This document shows, one piece after another, positions 17,860-26,506 of a stretch of DNA of 64,000 nt. This DNA is from Crocinitomicaceae bacterium (GTDB lineage: Bacteria; Bacteroidota; Bacteroidia; Flavobacteriales_D; Sanyastnellaceae). Position numbers and translations under genes: made by a program. The notes beneath the pieces are model-generated. The model had not been told where the DNA came from. It worked only from the letters and a program-made list of their open reading frames with translations, and did no database searches. The stretch's first letter is position 1, and every line of letters starts with the position of its first letter. The stretch is from positions 1-64,000 of the forward strand of contig PBMY01000005.1 of the NCBI GenBank assembly GCA_002722795.1, written 5' to 3'.

Positions 17860-19326
17860 TTAGTTTTTAGGATTGAATGCTTCGCGTAGAACTATTCTAT
17901 CGTCGAAATCGTGTTTAACTCCCTTTATCTCCTGATATGTTTCATGGCCCTTACCTGCTACTAGCACAATGTCACCAGGCTCAGCAAATGCTACTGCGGC
18001 TCTAATGGCTTCACGCCTATCGCTAATTGCAATGCATTTTCTTTTGTCAATAGGGTCAAGGCCAGCCTGCATTTCATAAATAATCAAATCTGGATCTTCT
18101 GACCTTGGGTTGTCTGAAGTGAGAAATACCTGATCGGAAGCAGAAGCTGCGACCTTAGCCATAATTGGTCTTTTAGACCTATCTCTATCTCCTCCACAAC
18201 CAACTACAGTTATTACTTTTTTGCCTCCAATGGTAAATGTCCCTATTGTCTTAAGCACATTCTCTAATGCGTCAGGAGTATGAGCGTAGTCTACAATTGC
18301 TGTTATGCCATCAGGACTTTCTACAAGCTCAAATCTGCCAGGAGGAGGGGTTAGTAAAGACATAGATGTTAGGATTGTCATCGGGTCAAATCCCAAACTT
18401 TTTGCAACACAGAAAACACCAAGAAGATTTGATGCATTGAAACCACCAACTAGTCTAGAGTATAAATCTTGACCATTAATTCTTAGGTGAAGTCCTTGAA
18501 GTTGATTCTCTACAACCCTTGCCTTTTCATCAGCGTAAGCATTAAATCCAAACGTCGAAATCTGAGCACCGCAATCTGCAATTACATCCTCAAAATGGTT
18601 TTCATCTGCATTTACAAGAGCAAACGAACTACTCTGTAACTGATCGAACAATTTCTTTTTAGCACTCAGGTAGTTGTCGAATGTTTGGTGATAGTCCAAA
18701 TGATCGTGAGTGATATTCGTAAACACCGCACCGGCAAGTTTGGTTCCTGCTAATCTGTTTTGGTCTATTGCATGAGAGCTAGCTTCAATAAAGCAAAACT
18801 TACACCCCTCATCAACCATATCTCTGAAGAGCTTCTGAAGAGAAATTGAATCAGGTGTCGTGTGAGTTGACTCAATAGTTTTGTCGTTGATTTTATTCTC
18901 AACAGTTCCAACAAGCCCAGCCTTTCTATCCATAATTCTGAATAGACTGTGAAGAAGGCTAACTGATGTGGTTTTTCCATTGGTGCCAGTTACAGCAACA
19001 ACTTTCATTTCGCTAGATGGATTGTCGTAGTAGGCTGATGCAATGTGTCCCATAGCCTCAGAACTGTTTTTCACCTTAACAAAGGTGGTGCCCTCTATAT
19101 TTTTAGCTCCTTCTGGCACATACTCACAAACAACAGTAGTAGTTCCATTTGCTAAAGCAGATGCTATGTAGTCGTGACCATCAACTTGAGTGCCTTTTAT
19201 AGCAACAAACAAGCCCATTGATTTTGCAGTCCTTGAATCTGCACTCACGCTTTCAACAGCAACGTGAGTAGTGCCAAAAACTTCTTCAATTCGAACGTCG
19301 TATAGTAGGTCTTTGAGTAGTTTCAC
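17860..19326 (-). CDS. murE: UDP-MurNAc-tripeptide synthetase MurE (GTG start)
   Basis: Mur ligase adding the third peptide residue. The ATP loop GTNGKTT is at ~114-120 and the specificity motif DNPR (in [11 protein letters not shown]) at ~400 indicates meso-diaminopimelate rather than lysine, so a DAP-type peptidoglycan is expected. 488 residues. The start is GTG at 19324-19326, overlapping the ftsI stop as GTGA; no better ATG lies nearby because the conserved N-terminus begins here. Confidence 0.95.
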   Translation of the reverse strand: MKLLKDLLYDVRIEEVFGTTHVAVESVSADSRTAKSMGLFVAIKGTQVDGHDYIASALANGTTTVVCEYVPEGAKNIEGTTFVKVKNSSEAMGHIASAYYDNPSSEMKVVAVTGTNGKTTSVSLLHSLFRIMDRKAGLVGTVENKINDKTIESTHTTPDSISLQKLFRDMVDEGCKFCFIEASSHAIDQNRLAGTKLAGAVFTNITHDHLDYHQTFDNYLSAKKKLFDQLQSSSFALVNADENHFEDVIADCGAQISTFGFNAYADEKARVVENQLQGLHLRINGQDLYSRLVGGFNASNLLGVFCVAKSLGFDPMTILTSMSLLTPPPGRFELVESPDGITAIVDYAHTPDALENVLKTIGTFTIGGKKVITVVGCGGDRDRSKRPIMAKVAASASDQVFLTSDNPRSEDPDLIIYEMQAGLDPIDKRKCIAISDRREAIRAAVAFAEPGDIVLVAGKGHETYQEIKGVKHDFDDRIVLREAFNPKN

Positions 19327-21458
19327 GACAGTATGAGTTTAATTGATGATGTACTGCTAAATGGAGTCCCAGGGATTACACTTTGACTTTTCACCACTCC
19401 CGTCCCTTCGTAGTAAACTTTCACTCCCGCATTTTCAAGTAGGTATAACGCGTCCTTGAGCCCCATGCCTTTTACGTTTGGCATAGCTTGATTTTCAAAC
19501 GTCTTAGTTGTTAGCCTAACAGTGTCTCTCGAAGTAGTCACTTTAATCCAGTCTGAAGAATTCGATTCATCTAAATAAGGAATCCCAAGCGTCTCGTACA
19601 GATAAACTACTTCGCTTCTTTCGCCATTATTAGCTGTTGGAAGATGTCTCTCATTTTGAGCTAATAAAGGCTTGTCTAAAATCTCGTGGAATTTGGGGTC
19701 CGTTGCATAAATCAGGTCGGCCAAATCCCTAAATACCGGAGCCGCAATTGTGCTTCCGTAGTAAGATCCACTCTTAGTGTCTGAAACTACAACTATGCAT
19801 GAGTAAATTGGATCTTCAGCTGGGAAATAGCCTGTGAATGATGCTCTATATCTCCCTTCGTCGTAGCTGCCGTTATTGGCAATTTTACATGTTCCTGTTT
19901 TTCCCGCAACAGTGTATGGGCTTGTCTTGAATATGTTAGATGCCGTTCCTTCTCCTCCAGGGATGCATGCGCTTTCCATCATTTTCTTACATGCGTCTAA
20001 CGTCTTTGAAGAGCATATTCTGTCATTTACTACTTGGGGGCCAAACTCTGAAACCGTCTCGCCCTTACGTCTTGTTTCAGTCACAAAAACTGGCTTCATC
20101 ATAACTCCGTTGTTTGCTACAGCAGAATAAAGAGCAAGCGTTTGTAGTGGAGTTTGGGTTACCTCATAGCCAATAGCCATTTGTGTAAGTGAAAGACCAG
20201 ACCAAGCTCCTTCACCAACAGATGTGTACACTTGTGGAGTGCCCTCTCCAACTAGATTAACTCCAAGGGGATTTGTCACTCCAATCTTCTGAAGTCCATC
20301 TAAGAATTTTTGTGGTTCGACACTAAAGCACTGTTTTACAGCAAGTGCAGATCCAATATTTGAAGACATTGAAAAAACCTGTTCTAGTGAGATTTTCCCA
20401 TGACCACCCTGATCCCAATTTGAATCCTTCATAGGTCGGTTATGGAAATATGCTATCCCCTTCCCAGTGTCTATGCTGTCATTGAGTTGAATTTTCCCCG
20501 ACTCAAGGCAAGATATTAATGATGCTAACTTAAAAGTCGATCCAGGTTCAACAGCAGAGCCTAGAGCATGATTGTACGATTCCAAATAATAAACCTTACC
20601 GTTTTTACTCACTGAGCGAGTTAGGTTAGTAATTGCTCTTACATACCCGGTCTCAACTTCCATTAGTACAGCTATACCCCAGCCCGCCTCATGCTTTTCA
20701 AGTTGTTTCTTTAATGATGACGTTGCTACATCTTGAAGGTGCATGTCTATAGTTGTAACGACGTCAAGACCCTGCTGAGGTTCAGAGATAAAGTCATCTG
20801 TTACAGGTAGCCATTCACCTCCTGAAATTCTGTGCTGTAGTTGTTTGCCTTCAACACCCCCTAATTCTTGATTCCAAGCAAGCTCAATTCCAACTCTATG
20901 ACTGTCTCTATCTATTCCAATAGTTCTACCAGCTAGAGGTTCGAAGGGTTTGCGTCTTACCTCATTTCGCTCAAAGACAAAACCACTTTTATAACGTCCA
21001 TGCTTGATAAATGGTAGGCGCTTTAAGTCCTTGTAAATAGTGTATGGGATGTTTCGGCCAAACAATTGATACCTACTCTGAGCTTCTCTAGCTTTGTCTA
21101 AAAGTTGAGAATAATGCTCTGGGGTTTTGCCTAAAATCTTAGACATCTCTTGGCACATCTCATCCTTGTCTCTACTGAATACATCCCAATTAATTGCTTC
21201 ACATTGGCTATCCCAACTAAGGTTGTAAACAGGTACGCTGATTGCGAGAAGAGATCCGTCTTTTGCTAAAATTTGGCCCCTAGAGGGTTCTATAGTTTTT
21301 ACACTCTCAGAGTATTCTGCACCCTTGCTTGCCCAATGGTCGTGTTCAACAAATTGGATGGAAATAATTCTAGCGAATATCCCCAATGAGATAAGACAGA
21401 ATAGGACAAAAATCAGCCATAATCTGATAGTTGGTATTTGAACATTTCCCTTACTCAT
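19323..21458 (-). CDS. ftsI: Division transpeptidase FtsI (PBP3-type) with C-terminal PASTA domain
   Basis: Monofunctional class B penicillin-binding protein that crosslinks septal peptidoglycan. One N-terminal membrane helix (~14-34), a pedestal domain, then the transpeptidase with the SxxK nucleophile in STFK (~307-310), SSN in MSSNIGSA, and KTG in AGKTGTCK. The last ~60 residues are one PASTA domain (MPNVKGMGLKDALYLL). 711 residues. A GTG one codon upstream (21461) is possible, but ATG 21458 overlaps the ftsL end as ATGAGTAA (8 bp). Confidence 0.96.
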   Translation of the reverse strand: MSKGNVQIPTIRLWLIFVLFCLISLGIFARIISIQFVEHDHWASKGAEYSESVKTIEPSRGQILAKDGSLLAISVPVYNLSWDSQCEAINWDVFSRDKDEMCQEMSKILGKTPEHYSQLLDKAREAQSRYQLFGRNIPYTIYKDLKRLPFIKHGRYKSGFVFERNEVRRKPFEPLAGRTIGIDRDSHRVGIELAWNQELGGVEGKQLQHRISGGEWLPVTDDFISEPQQGLDVVTTIDMHLQDVATSSLKKQLEKHEAGWGIAVLMEVETGYVRAITNLTRSVSKNGKVYYLESYNHALGSAVEPGSTFKLASLISCLESGKIQLNDSIDTGKGIAYFHNRPMKDSNWDQGGHGKISLEQVFSMSSNIGSALAVKQCFSVEPQKFLDGLQKIGVTNPLGVNLVGEGTPQVYTSVGEGAWSGLSLTQMAIGYEVTQTPLQTLALYSAVANNGVMMKPVFVTETRRKGETVSEFGPQVVNDRICSSKTLDACKKMMESACIPGGEGTASNIFKTSPYTVAGKTGTCKIANNGSYDEGRYRASFTGYFPAEDPIYSCIVVVSDTKSGSYYGSTIAAPVFRDLADLIYATDPKFHEILDKPLLAQNERHLPTANNGERSEVVYLYETLGIPYLDESNSSDWIKVTTSRDTVRLTTKTFENQAMPNVKGMGLKDALYLLENAGVKVYYEGTGVVKSQSVIPGTPFSSTSSIKLILS

Positions 21459-22017
21459 CACCGTTTTCCTCTAATAATATTGGTTGGTTGAGTGGCTGCT
21501 CTAAACCCAAATCCTTAATTGCTTGTTCAACTCGACTTTGCTGTAGTCTTGATTCCAAATCAGACATAAGCGTTTTGTATTCTGCATTCACCTCCTCAAG
21601 CGTCCTCTTGGTCTTCATTTTGTTGCGCTCAATGTTTTCAAACTTGTAGCCTAAACCAATATTTGCAAGAAATATTCCACACAAAAACAGTAAAAATGGG
21701 ACGTGTGCGACAACACCTTCTCCAGTTAAAAATTTACCACTGATTATGTCGCGAATAATTTTTCCCGTAGTATTATTCTCAGCCCTTTTCTTTTTCTGCT
21801 CAGCTTTAATATTTGCTTTATTTTCAGCTGAAGATCTTGCTGCTTTTTCTCTTACCTCTCTTACTTTTTTAGCCTTCGCGATTACAGCATCCTCGGCAGC
21901 TTTTTGAGCAAGTTTTTTAGCTTCTTCACGAGCGGTTTTTTGCTCTTCAGTCAAGCGCTTGTTCCCGCTAGTATTTGGTTTATTACCGTCTTTATTTTTC
22001 TTAAACCACTTTAACAT
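21451..22017 (-). CDS. FtsL-like division protein with long basic N-terminal region
   Basis: 188 residues between rsmH and ftsI, exactly where ftsL sits in dcw clusters. Residues 1-85 are almost all Lys, Glu, Ala and Arg and should form a charged coiled coil; a membrane helix follows at ~104-122 (VPFLLFLCGIFLANIGLGY), then a periplasmic coiled coil of ~50 residues (KFENIERNKMKTKRTLEEVNA). The helix-plus-short-coil part matches FtsL in size; the cytoplasmic extension is much longer than in E. coli FtsL. The call rests on position and topology, not on sequence identity. It overlaps the rsmH stop by 7 bp. Confidence 0.8.
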   Translation of the reverse strand: MLKWFKKNKDGNKPNTSGNKRLTEEQKTAREEAKKLAQKAAEDAVIAKAKKVREVREKAARSSAENKANIKAEQKKKRAENNTTGKIIRDIISGKFLTGEGVVAHVPFLLFLCGIFLANIGLGYKFENIERNKMKTKRTLEEVNAEYKTLMSDLESRLQQSRVEQAIKDLGLEQPLNQPILLEENGDE

Positions 22018-22943
22018 GCCTCTGGTGTGTATGTGGTTCTTTCAGCAATTCTAAGTCTTGCTGATCTTGATCTAGGGTTATCAAGAACCTCTTCAGGTGT
22101 TGCGACAATTGCCTTGCGAACCACCTGACTAAATGGTGCAAGAGTTTGGCCTTTAATATCCTTTTCTACTTTATCCTCAAAGTTTCCAGACCTCATAAAA
22201 TGTTTCACCAATCTGTCTTCTAAGCTGTGGTAGGAGATTATTGCTAATCTCCCACCAGGCTTTAAGAGTAGAGTTGCCTGTTCTAATAATTCCCTCAATG
22301 CACCAAGTTCATCATTTACTTCAATTCTCAATGCTTGAAATACTTGTGCATAAAACTTGTTCTCCTTTCCCGTAGGAGCGTACTTGCTTAAGACCTTTAC
22401 GAGGTCATTTGTGGTTTTTATTGGTGAATTATCTGATGCGGCTTTAATGGTACTAGCTAGTTTGTCGGGCCTGTTCACTTCCCCATACATTCTTAGTACA
22501 ACCATTAATTCTTCCCATGTAGAATCCTCTATTAATTCTGATGCTGACCTTCCTGATGAATGATTCATTCTCATATCAAGTGGACCATCCATTCTAAGAG
22601 AAAAGCCTCGTTCAGCAGTGTCAAACTGATGAGATGAAACGCCAAGGTCTACTAGTATTCCGTCAAGGCTTTTTACTCCATTTAAATTCAAAAATTGTTT
22701 GGCATATCTGAAGTTAGCTTCGACTAGAGTAAACCTCGAATCTTCAATGCTATTCTTCTTTGCATCTGGGTCTTGATCAAACCCAAACAAGTGTCCCTCA
22801 TCATTGAGATTGCTGATTATCATTCTACTATGTCCGCCACCACCAAAGGTTGCGTCCATCCAATTCCCGCCGCCGTCGCCGAGGTTTAGAGCCTCAATTG
22901 AGGCGTCTAGTAGTACCGGCACGTGGTAGGAGTTGTTTGTCAT
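22011..22943 (-). CDS. rsmH: 16S rRNA (cytosine1402-N4)-methyltransferase RsmH
   Basis: SAM-dependent methyltransferase (MraW) modifying C1402 in the 16S decoding centre. The SAM loop DATFGGGGHSR lies at ~30-40; GILVDLGVSSHQFD and RGFSLRMDGPLDMRM are the family's central signature; FQALRIEVNDEL and LAIISYHSLEDRLVK follow. 310 residues is standard. The ATG at 22943 shares a base with the mraZ stop (TGATG); a GTG one codon upstream is possible. Confidence 0.97.
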   Translation of the reverse strand: MTNNSYHVPVLLDASIEALNLGDGGGNWMDATFGGGGHSRMIISNLNDEGHLFGFDQDPDAKKNSIEDSRFTLVEANFRYAKQFLNLNGVKSLDGILVDLGVSSHQFDTAERGFSLRMDGPLDMRMNHSSGRSASELIEDSTWEELMVVLRMYGEVNRPDKLASTIKAASDNSPIKTTNDLVKVLSKYAPTGKENKFYAQVFQALRIEVNDELGALRELLEQATLLLKPGGRLAIISYHSLEDRLVKHFMRSGNFEDKVEKDIKGQTLAPFSQVVRKAIVATPEEVLDNPRSRSARLRIAERTTYTPEAC

Positions 22944-23428
22944 CACGTCAGTAGGTTGGGGTCAATGTCTTTTCGTACATCTTCAGCGAGGCCTCCGAAA
23001 TCGAAGTCGTCGCTATCATCAAGGACTTGAGCTTGATATGCTTCAACTGTCCATATTTCTACTTTTTCACCTAGACCTGATACAATGATCTCGTTACCCT
23101 TAGTAAGGTCAATGCCAGCATGTTCTAATAGTGCTGTTGGAATATTTAGTCTACCAGATGAATCCAAATCAACAATTGTGGCCCCCTTCATGAATTTTCT
23201 TTGGAACAATTGATGTTTCCTGTTATATCGACTCAGTTGAGTCATCTCGGCATTCACCTTATCCCATTCTGGTTTAGGATATAGAACAAGGCAATTCTCA
23301 AAAATATCTCTGTTGATTACTAGGCCATGATGTATCACAGACTCAAGCTGCCTACGCAAACGCGCAGGAAACATCAAACGTCCTTTAGCGTCGATTTTGC
23401 AGTTATGTTCTCCCAGTAGATTCAGCAT
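22943..23428 (-). CDS. mraZ: Transcriptional regulator MraZ
   Basis: First gene of the dcw cluster, a SpoVT/AbrB-like DNA-binding protein with two tandem domains: CKIDAKGRLMFPARLRRQL at ~10-28 and VDLDSSGRLNIPTALLEHAG in the second half. 161 residues. The frame extends nine codons upstream to 23455, but that would start inside the -7 box; ATG 23428 gives the family-typical N-terminus MLNLLGEHN. Family members bind repeats upstream of their own operon, and matching repeats lie at 23467-23506. Confidence 0.95.
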   Translation of the reverse strand: MLNLLGEHNCKIDAKGRLMFPARLRRQLESVIHHGLVINRDIFENCLVLYPKPEWDKVNAEMTQLSRYNRKHQLFQRKFMKGATIVDLDSSGRLNIPTALLEHAGIDLTKGNEIIVSGLGEKVEIWTVEAYQAQVLDDSDDFDFGGLAEDVRKDIDPNLLT

Positions 23429-23452
23429 AAGGTCAACAATGAGTTGTAAATT

Positions 23453-23460
23453 CAAAATTA
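23453..23460 (-). promoter_or_regulatory. -7 box TAATTTTG of the dcw operon
   Basis: Minus-strand match to TAnnTTTG, leaving 24 nt between the box and the mraZ ATG at 23428. It is the best promoter candidate in the upstream region and lies immediately downstream of the direct repeats. The -33 element is not clear. Confidence 0.55.
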
Positions 23461-23466
23461 GTCAAG

Positions 23467-23506
23467 ATTTACCACATATTCCCACAATTTGACACTTTCT
23501 ACCACA
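23467..23506 (-). promoter_or_regulatory. Four 10-bp direct repeats, candidate MraZ operator
   Basis: Read on the minus strand, four consecutive 10-mers begin TGTGG, AGTGT, TGTGG and TGTGG with A/T-rich remainders; on the plus strand the units 23467-23476, 23477-23486, 23487-23496 and 23497-23506 end ACCACA, CCCACA, GACACT and ACCACA. MraZ of E. coli and Mycoplasma is known to bind GTGG-type repeats with ~10-bp period upstream of mraZ. The tract abuts the candidate -7 box, so binding would interfere with polymerase. A further inverted TGTGG follows at 23508-23512. Confidence 0.75.
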
Positions 23507-23705
23507 TTGTGGAAAAGTGTTTAACAACCAAAAGTTAGAAACCCACGAATAGCAAGGGTTTACAGGGTTTTTGGAAAATTGAGATTTTTCTGAATTAACA
23601 CGATATCAACAATCAATGTGAACAACCGTTAGTGGATGTTTAAGTGGTTTTCTGAGTTGTATTCTCCCTAATGTGGCGTAGTTTGGCACCCTAATTCTAT
23701 ACCTA

Positions 23706-24476
23706 ATGGGAGCAGCTGTTATTGAGTCAGGTGAGTTTAAATACTTAGATGAAGGAATTGGAGAGCCAATGGTTATCCTTCATGGTCTATTCGGAGCATT
23801 GAGCAACTTTCAAAATGTGAGAAAGCACTTTAGCAAAAGGTTTAGAGTTCTTACTCCAATGTTGCCCATTTATGAATTGCCATTGAAAAAGACTTCAGCA
23901 AAGGAAATAGCAAAACACATAAAGGGATTTGTTGACGAGCTGAGTCTTGACAAGGTTCATCTTTTAGGCAACAGCCTTGGTGGTCACGTAGCATTAATTT
24001 TCACAAAAAATCACCTTGAAAGAGTTGCGTCAATGACATTGACCGCAAGTAGTGGTTTGTATGAGAATGCTTTTGGAAATTCTTTCCCAAGAAGAGAGGA
24101 TAAGGAATACATCCGAAATAAAGTTCAAGTGACTTTCCACGATCCCAAACACGCTACAGATGAGCTAGTAGAGGAGTGCTTTCAGGCTGTGAATGATAGA
24201 AATAAAATCCTTAGAATTCTGTCCATTGCTAAATCAGCGATAAGGCATAACATGGAAGATGATTTGCCTGCCATGAATACTCCATCTTGCATTATTTGGG
24301 GTAGGAATGATATTGTTACACCTCCCGATGTTGCTGAATTGTTTCAGACCAAACTCCCAGACTCAGATCTGTTTTGGATTGACGAATGTGGTCATGCTCC
24401 AATGATGGAACACCCAGAAGAATTCAATAAGATTCTTGAGGGTTGGTACGATGAAAGGGGGATAGCATTGGTGTGA
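23706..24476 (+). CDS. Alpha/beta hydrolase
   Basis: 256 residues with a full catalytic triad: nucleophile Ser90 in GNSLGG, Asp202 in WGRNDIVTP, His230 in CGHAPMMEHP; the oxyanion region is VILHGLFGA at ~23-31. The substrate cannot be assigned; the fold is shared by esterases, lipases and C-C bond hydrolases. It is divergent from mraZ and its stop overlaps the engB start, so the pair is an operon. A TAGTTTG sequence at 23679-23685 is an imperfect -7 box 20 bp upstream. Confidence 0.88.
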   Translation: MGAAVIESGEFKYLDEGIGEPMVILHGLFGALSNFQNVRKHFSKRFRVLTPMLPIYELPLKKTSAKEIAKHIKGFVDELSLDKVHLLGNSLGGHVALIFTKNHLERVASMTLTASSGLYENAFGNSFPRREDKEYIRNKVQVTFHDPKHATDELVEECFQAVNDRNKILRILSIAKSAIRHNMEDDLPAMNTPSCIIWGRNDIVTPPDVAELFQTKLPDSDLFWIDECGHAPMMEHPEEFNKILEGWYDERGIALV

Positions 24477-25096
24477 TGGAAATCAACTCGGTTTCATTTG
24501 TAAAAAGTAGTGCTCACCCTAGAGAGTGTCCGCCAATGGATAAGCCAGAATACGCTTTCATTGGAAGGTCTAACGTTGGAAAATCATCATTGATCAATAT
24601 GATAGTTGGAAGGCTAAGTATGGCTAAAATTTCCAGCACTCCAGGAAAGACTCAACTCATAAATCACTTTGAGATTAATCTTCCTAAAAAAGGTGATAAC
24701 GATAACTCTTGGTACCTAACCGATTTGCCAGGTTTTGGCTATGCCAAAGTCAGTAAAAAGGATAGGGTGAAGTGGGAGAAGACTTCAAAGCAATTTCTTG
24801 AAGGAAGAACAAACCTAATGTGTACAATGATGCTTTTAGATAGTAGGTTGAAGCCTCAAAAAGTCGATTTAGACTTCATGGCTTACATGGGTGAAACAGG
24901 TCTGCCTTTTGTGATGGTATTTACAAAAGTTGACAAACTCAATAAAGCTGAAAAGGCAAAATTCCTTTCAGATTATCAGGCAGAAATGTTGAAACAGTGG
25001 AGTAAGATGCCACCTGTATTTGTGACTTCTTCTGAGACAAAAGAAGGGAGGGAGGAGTTGCTAAACTTTTTTGAGCAGACTAACTCACTCTTCTAA
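24476..25096 (+). CDS. engB: Ribosome biogenesis GTPase EngB (YsxC/YihA)
   Basis: TRAFAC-class GTPase needed for large-subunit assembly. G1 GRSNVGKSSLIN at ~30-41, G2-region SSTPGKTQLIN, G3 DLPGFGYAK, G4 TKVDKL, G5-like SSETKEG. 206 residues is the family length. ATG 24476 overlaps the hydrolase stop (TGATG); a GTG one codon upstream is possible. The last 12 bp overlap the end of gldC on the opposite strand. Confidence 0.96.
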   Translation: MEINSVSFVKSSAHPRECPPMDKPEYAFIGRSNVGKSSLINMIVGRLSMAKISSTPGKTQLINHFEINLPKKGDNDNSWYLTDLPGFGYAKVSKKDRVKWEKTSKQFLEGRTNLMCTMMLLDSRLKPQKVDLDFMAYMGETGLPFVMVFTKVDKLNKAEKAKFLSDYQAEMLKQWSKMPPVFVTSSETKEGREELLNFFEQTNSLF

Positions 25097-25414
25097 TACA
25101 CCAACTCTTTTGGCTAGTTCCGTAGTGAAGCCTCTGACTGCTTCAGCGTGAGCTTTGTCGTTTGTTGCACGCTCGAATGTGTCCGCAAGTAGCATCATGC
25201 TTTGGCATACAAAATGCCTCATTTCTTCTACGCTCATCTCCTTAGTCCAAAGGTCCATATTCATAGTTGAGGTTTTCTCTTCGTCCCAAAAAACAAGTGT
25301 CATTGCTTTAGCACTACGATCTTCAATTTTTTCATTTGGGGCTGTCCAATGAATTCCAGTTGGAACGTGGTTTTCATCTGTTTCTACTTTAATTTCAATC
25401 TTGTTTTCTGCCAT
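25085..25414 (-). CDS. gldC: Gliding motility protein GldC
   Basis: 109-residue soluble protein resembling GldC of Flavobacterium: DENHVPTGIHW near the N-terminus, SAKAMTLVFWDEEKT, and the signature DLWTKEMSVEEMRHF followed by MLLADTFERATND. In Flavobacterium gldC lies next to gldB and disruption impairs gliding without abolishing it; the molecular role is unknown. It follows gldB by two bases, so they are co-transcribed. Confidence 0.9.
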   Translation of the reverse strand: MAENKIEIKVETDENHVPTGIHWTAPNEKIEDRSAKAMTLVFWDEEKTSTMNMDLWTKEMSVEEMRHFVCQSMMLLADTFERATNDKAHAEAVRGFTTELAKRVGVLEE

Positions 25415-25416
25415 GA

Positions 25417-26481
25417 TTATGGTCTGTAAGTTCTCAAAAATGCTGATGGATCTCTTTCGTCAAACAGCTCTTCAATTGAAGTGTCAGAATTTTCAATCAT
25501 ATAATCCTCAATAATCTGCCACCCCATCCAAATGCCTAATTTATCTGGACTCTCTTGAGGGATTGAACCTGCTTTTGTAAATGGTCCTTCAGTTAGCCAT
25601 CTGTTGTAAACAGTTCTGTTTGTTTCGAAAATCACATCTGATGGTTGAAGCTCCATCCAAATTGATTCTTCATTTGCTTTTGCCCATTCTAAATCACTTG
25701 GAGTCCAGTCCATCAAAAGATGTTCGTGTAGATGAGGCATACATTTATGAGTAAGCCAAAGCACCTTTCCCCAATACAATATGTCGTCTGATAACATTCT
25801 ACCAGTGTATCCTCTATTTTGGAAATTAACTAGCATCCAACCTCTAAAAGCGTTCGCAGAAAGTAGGTCTGGATGCATTCTTAATCTTCGATATTGAGGG
25901 AAAATATCTGGTGGTAACATATCGTAGATTGGATGTTCATGCCCCATAAACCATTCAAGACCTATTGCAAGGTTTTCTTCTCTTGGATACACAGCATAGT
26001 TAAAGCCACTATACATTAAAATGACATCTGGAGTGGGTTCAGTTGGCATTAATGCATGTAGCCTTTTAAATCCATTTTCTAAGTCAATTGAAATCTGATC
26101 TATTTTATCCTGATTGGCCGATGTGGTATCTAAAGCTGCTAGTGTTTCAACTGTGCTCGGATGTGATAGAAATGTTCTTAATTCACGAATAGTTGCAGTG
26201 TCATTAAATGCACCTAGTTTCAGGATGTCTTCGGAGTAATCAGCCCAAAACTCACCATACACTCTTATAAGTTTTGCTACAGAAGCAGTGTCAGTATCAG
26301 GTAAGTCTTGAATGTCACTATAAAATTTCCTCACTCTAAACTCCCTACCTAGGTCAACATTATCTGGGTTAACCTCCCATTTATCGCTTGCACATGATGT
26401 AAGGATAAGTATCAAGATTGTCCACAATTGACCTCTCAATAAAGTGGTATGAATTCTGATTGTAACCTTGTTGACTAACAT
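25417..26481 (-). CDS. gldB: Gliding motility lipoprotein GldB
   Basis: 354 residues with an N-terminal hydrophobic stretch and lipobox (LILILTSC, Cys30), so probably a periplasm-facing lipoprotein. The core region MYSGFNYAVYPREENLAIGLEWFMG and the following HPIYDMLPPDIFPQYRRLRM match GldB. Thirteen residues precede the usual lipoprotein leader, so a TTG at codon 15 (LRGQLWTILIL) is an alternative start. A CATCTTTG on the minus strand at 26502-26509 is a plausible -7 box. Confidence 0.88.
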   Translation of the reverse strand: MLVNKVTIRIHTTLLRGQLWTILILILTSCASDKWEVNPDNVDLGREFRVRKFYSDIQDLPDTDTASVAKLIRVYGEFWADYSEDILKLGAFNDTATIRELRTFLSHPSTVETLAALDTTSANQDKIDQISIDLENGFKRLHALMPTEPTPDVILMYSGFNYAVYPREENLAIGLEWFMGHEHPIYDMLPPDIFPQYRRLRMHPDLLSANAFRGWMLVNFQNRGYTGRMLSDDILYWGKVLWLTHKCMPHLHEHLLMDWTPSDLEWAKANEESIWMELQPSDVIFETNRTVYNRWLTEGPFTKAGSIPQESPDKLGIWMGWQIIEDYMIENSDTSIEELFDERDPSAFLRTYRP

Positions 26482-26506
26482 TAATTTTACTTTATTAAAC
26501 GCAAAG

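Noticed and set aside
7533-23428. Frameshift or split genes in the dcw cluster
   Set aside because: All fourteen genes are full length with complete motifs; overlaps are normal coupling.
23508-23705. A small gene in the mraZ-hydrolase intergenic region
   Set aside because: AT-rich sequence with stops in all frames; only promoter-like elements are supported.
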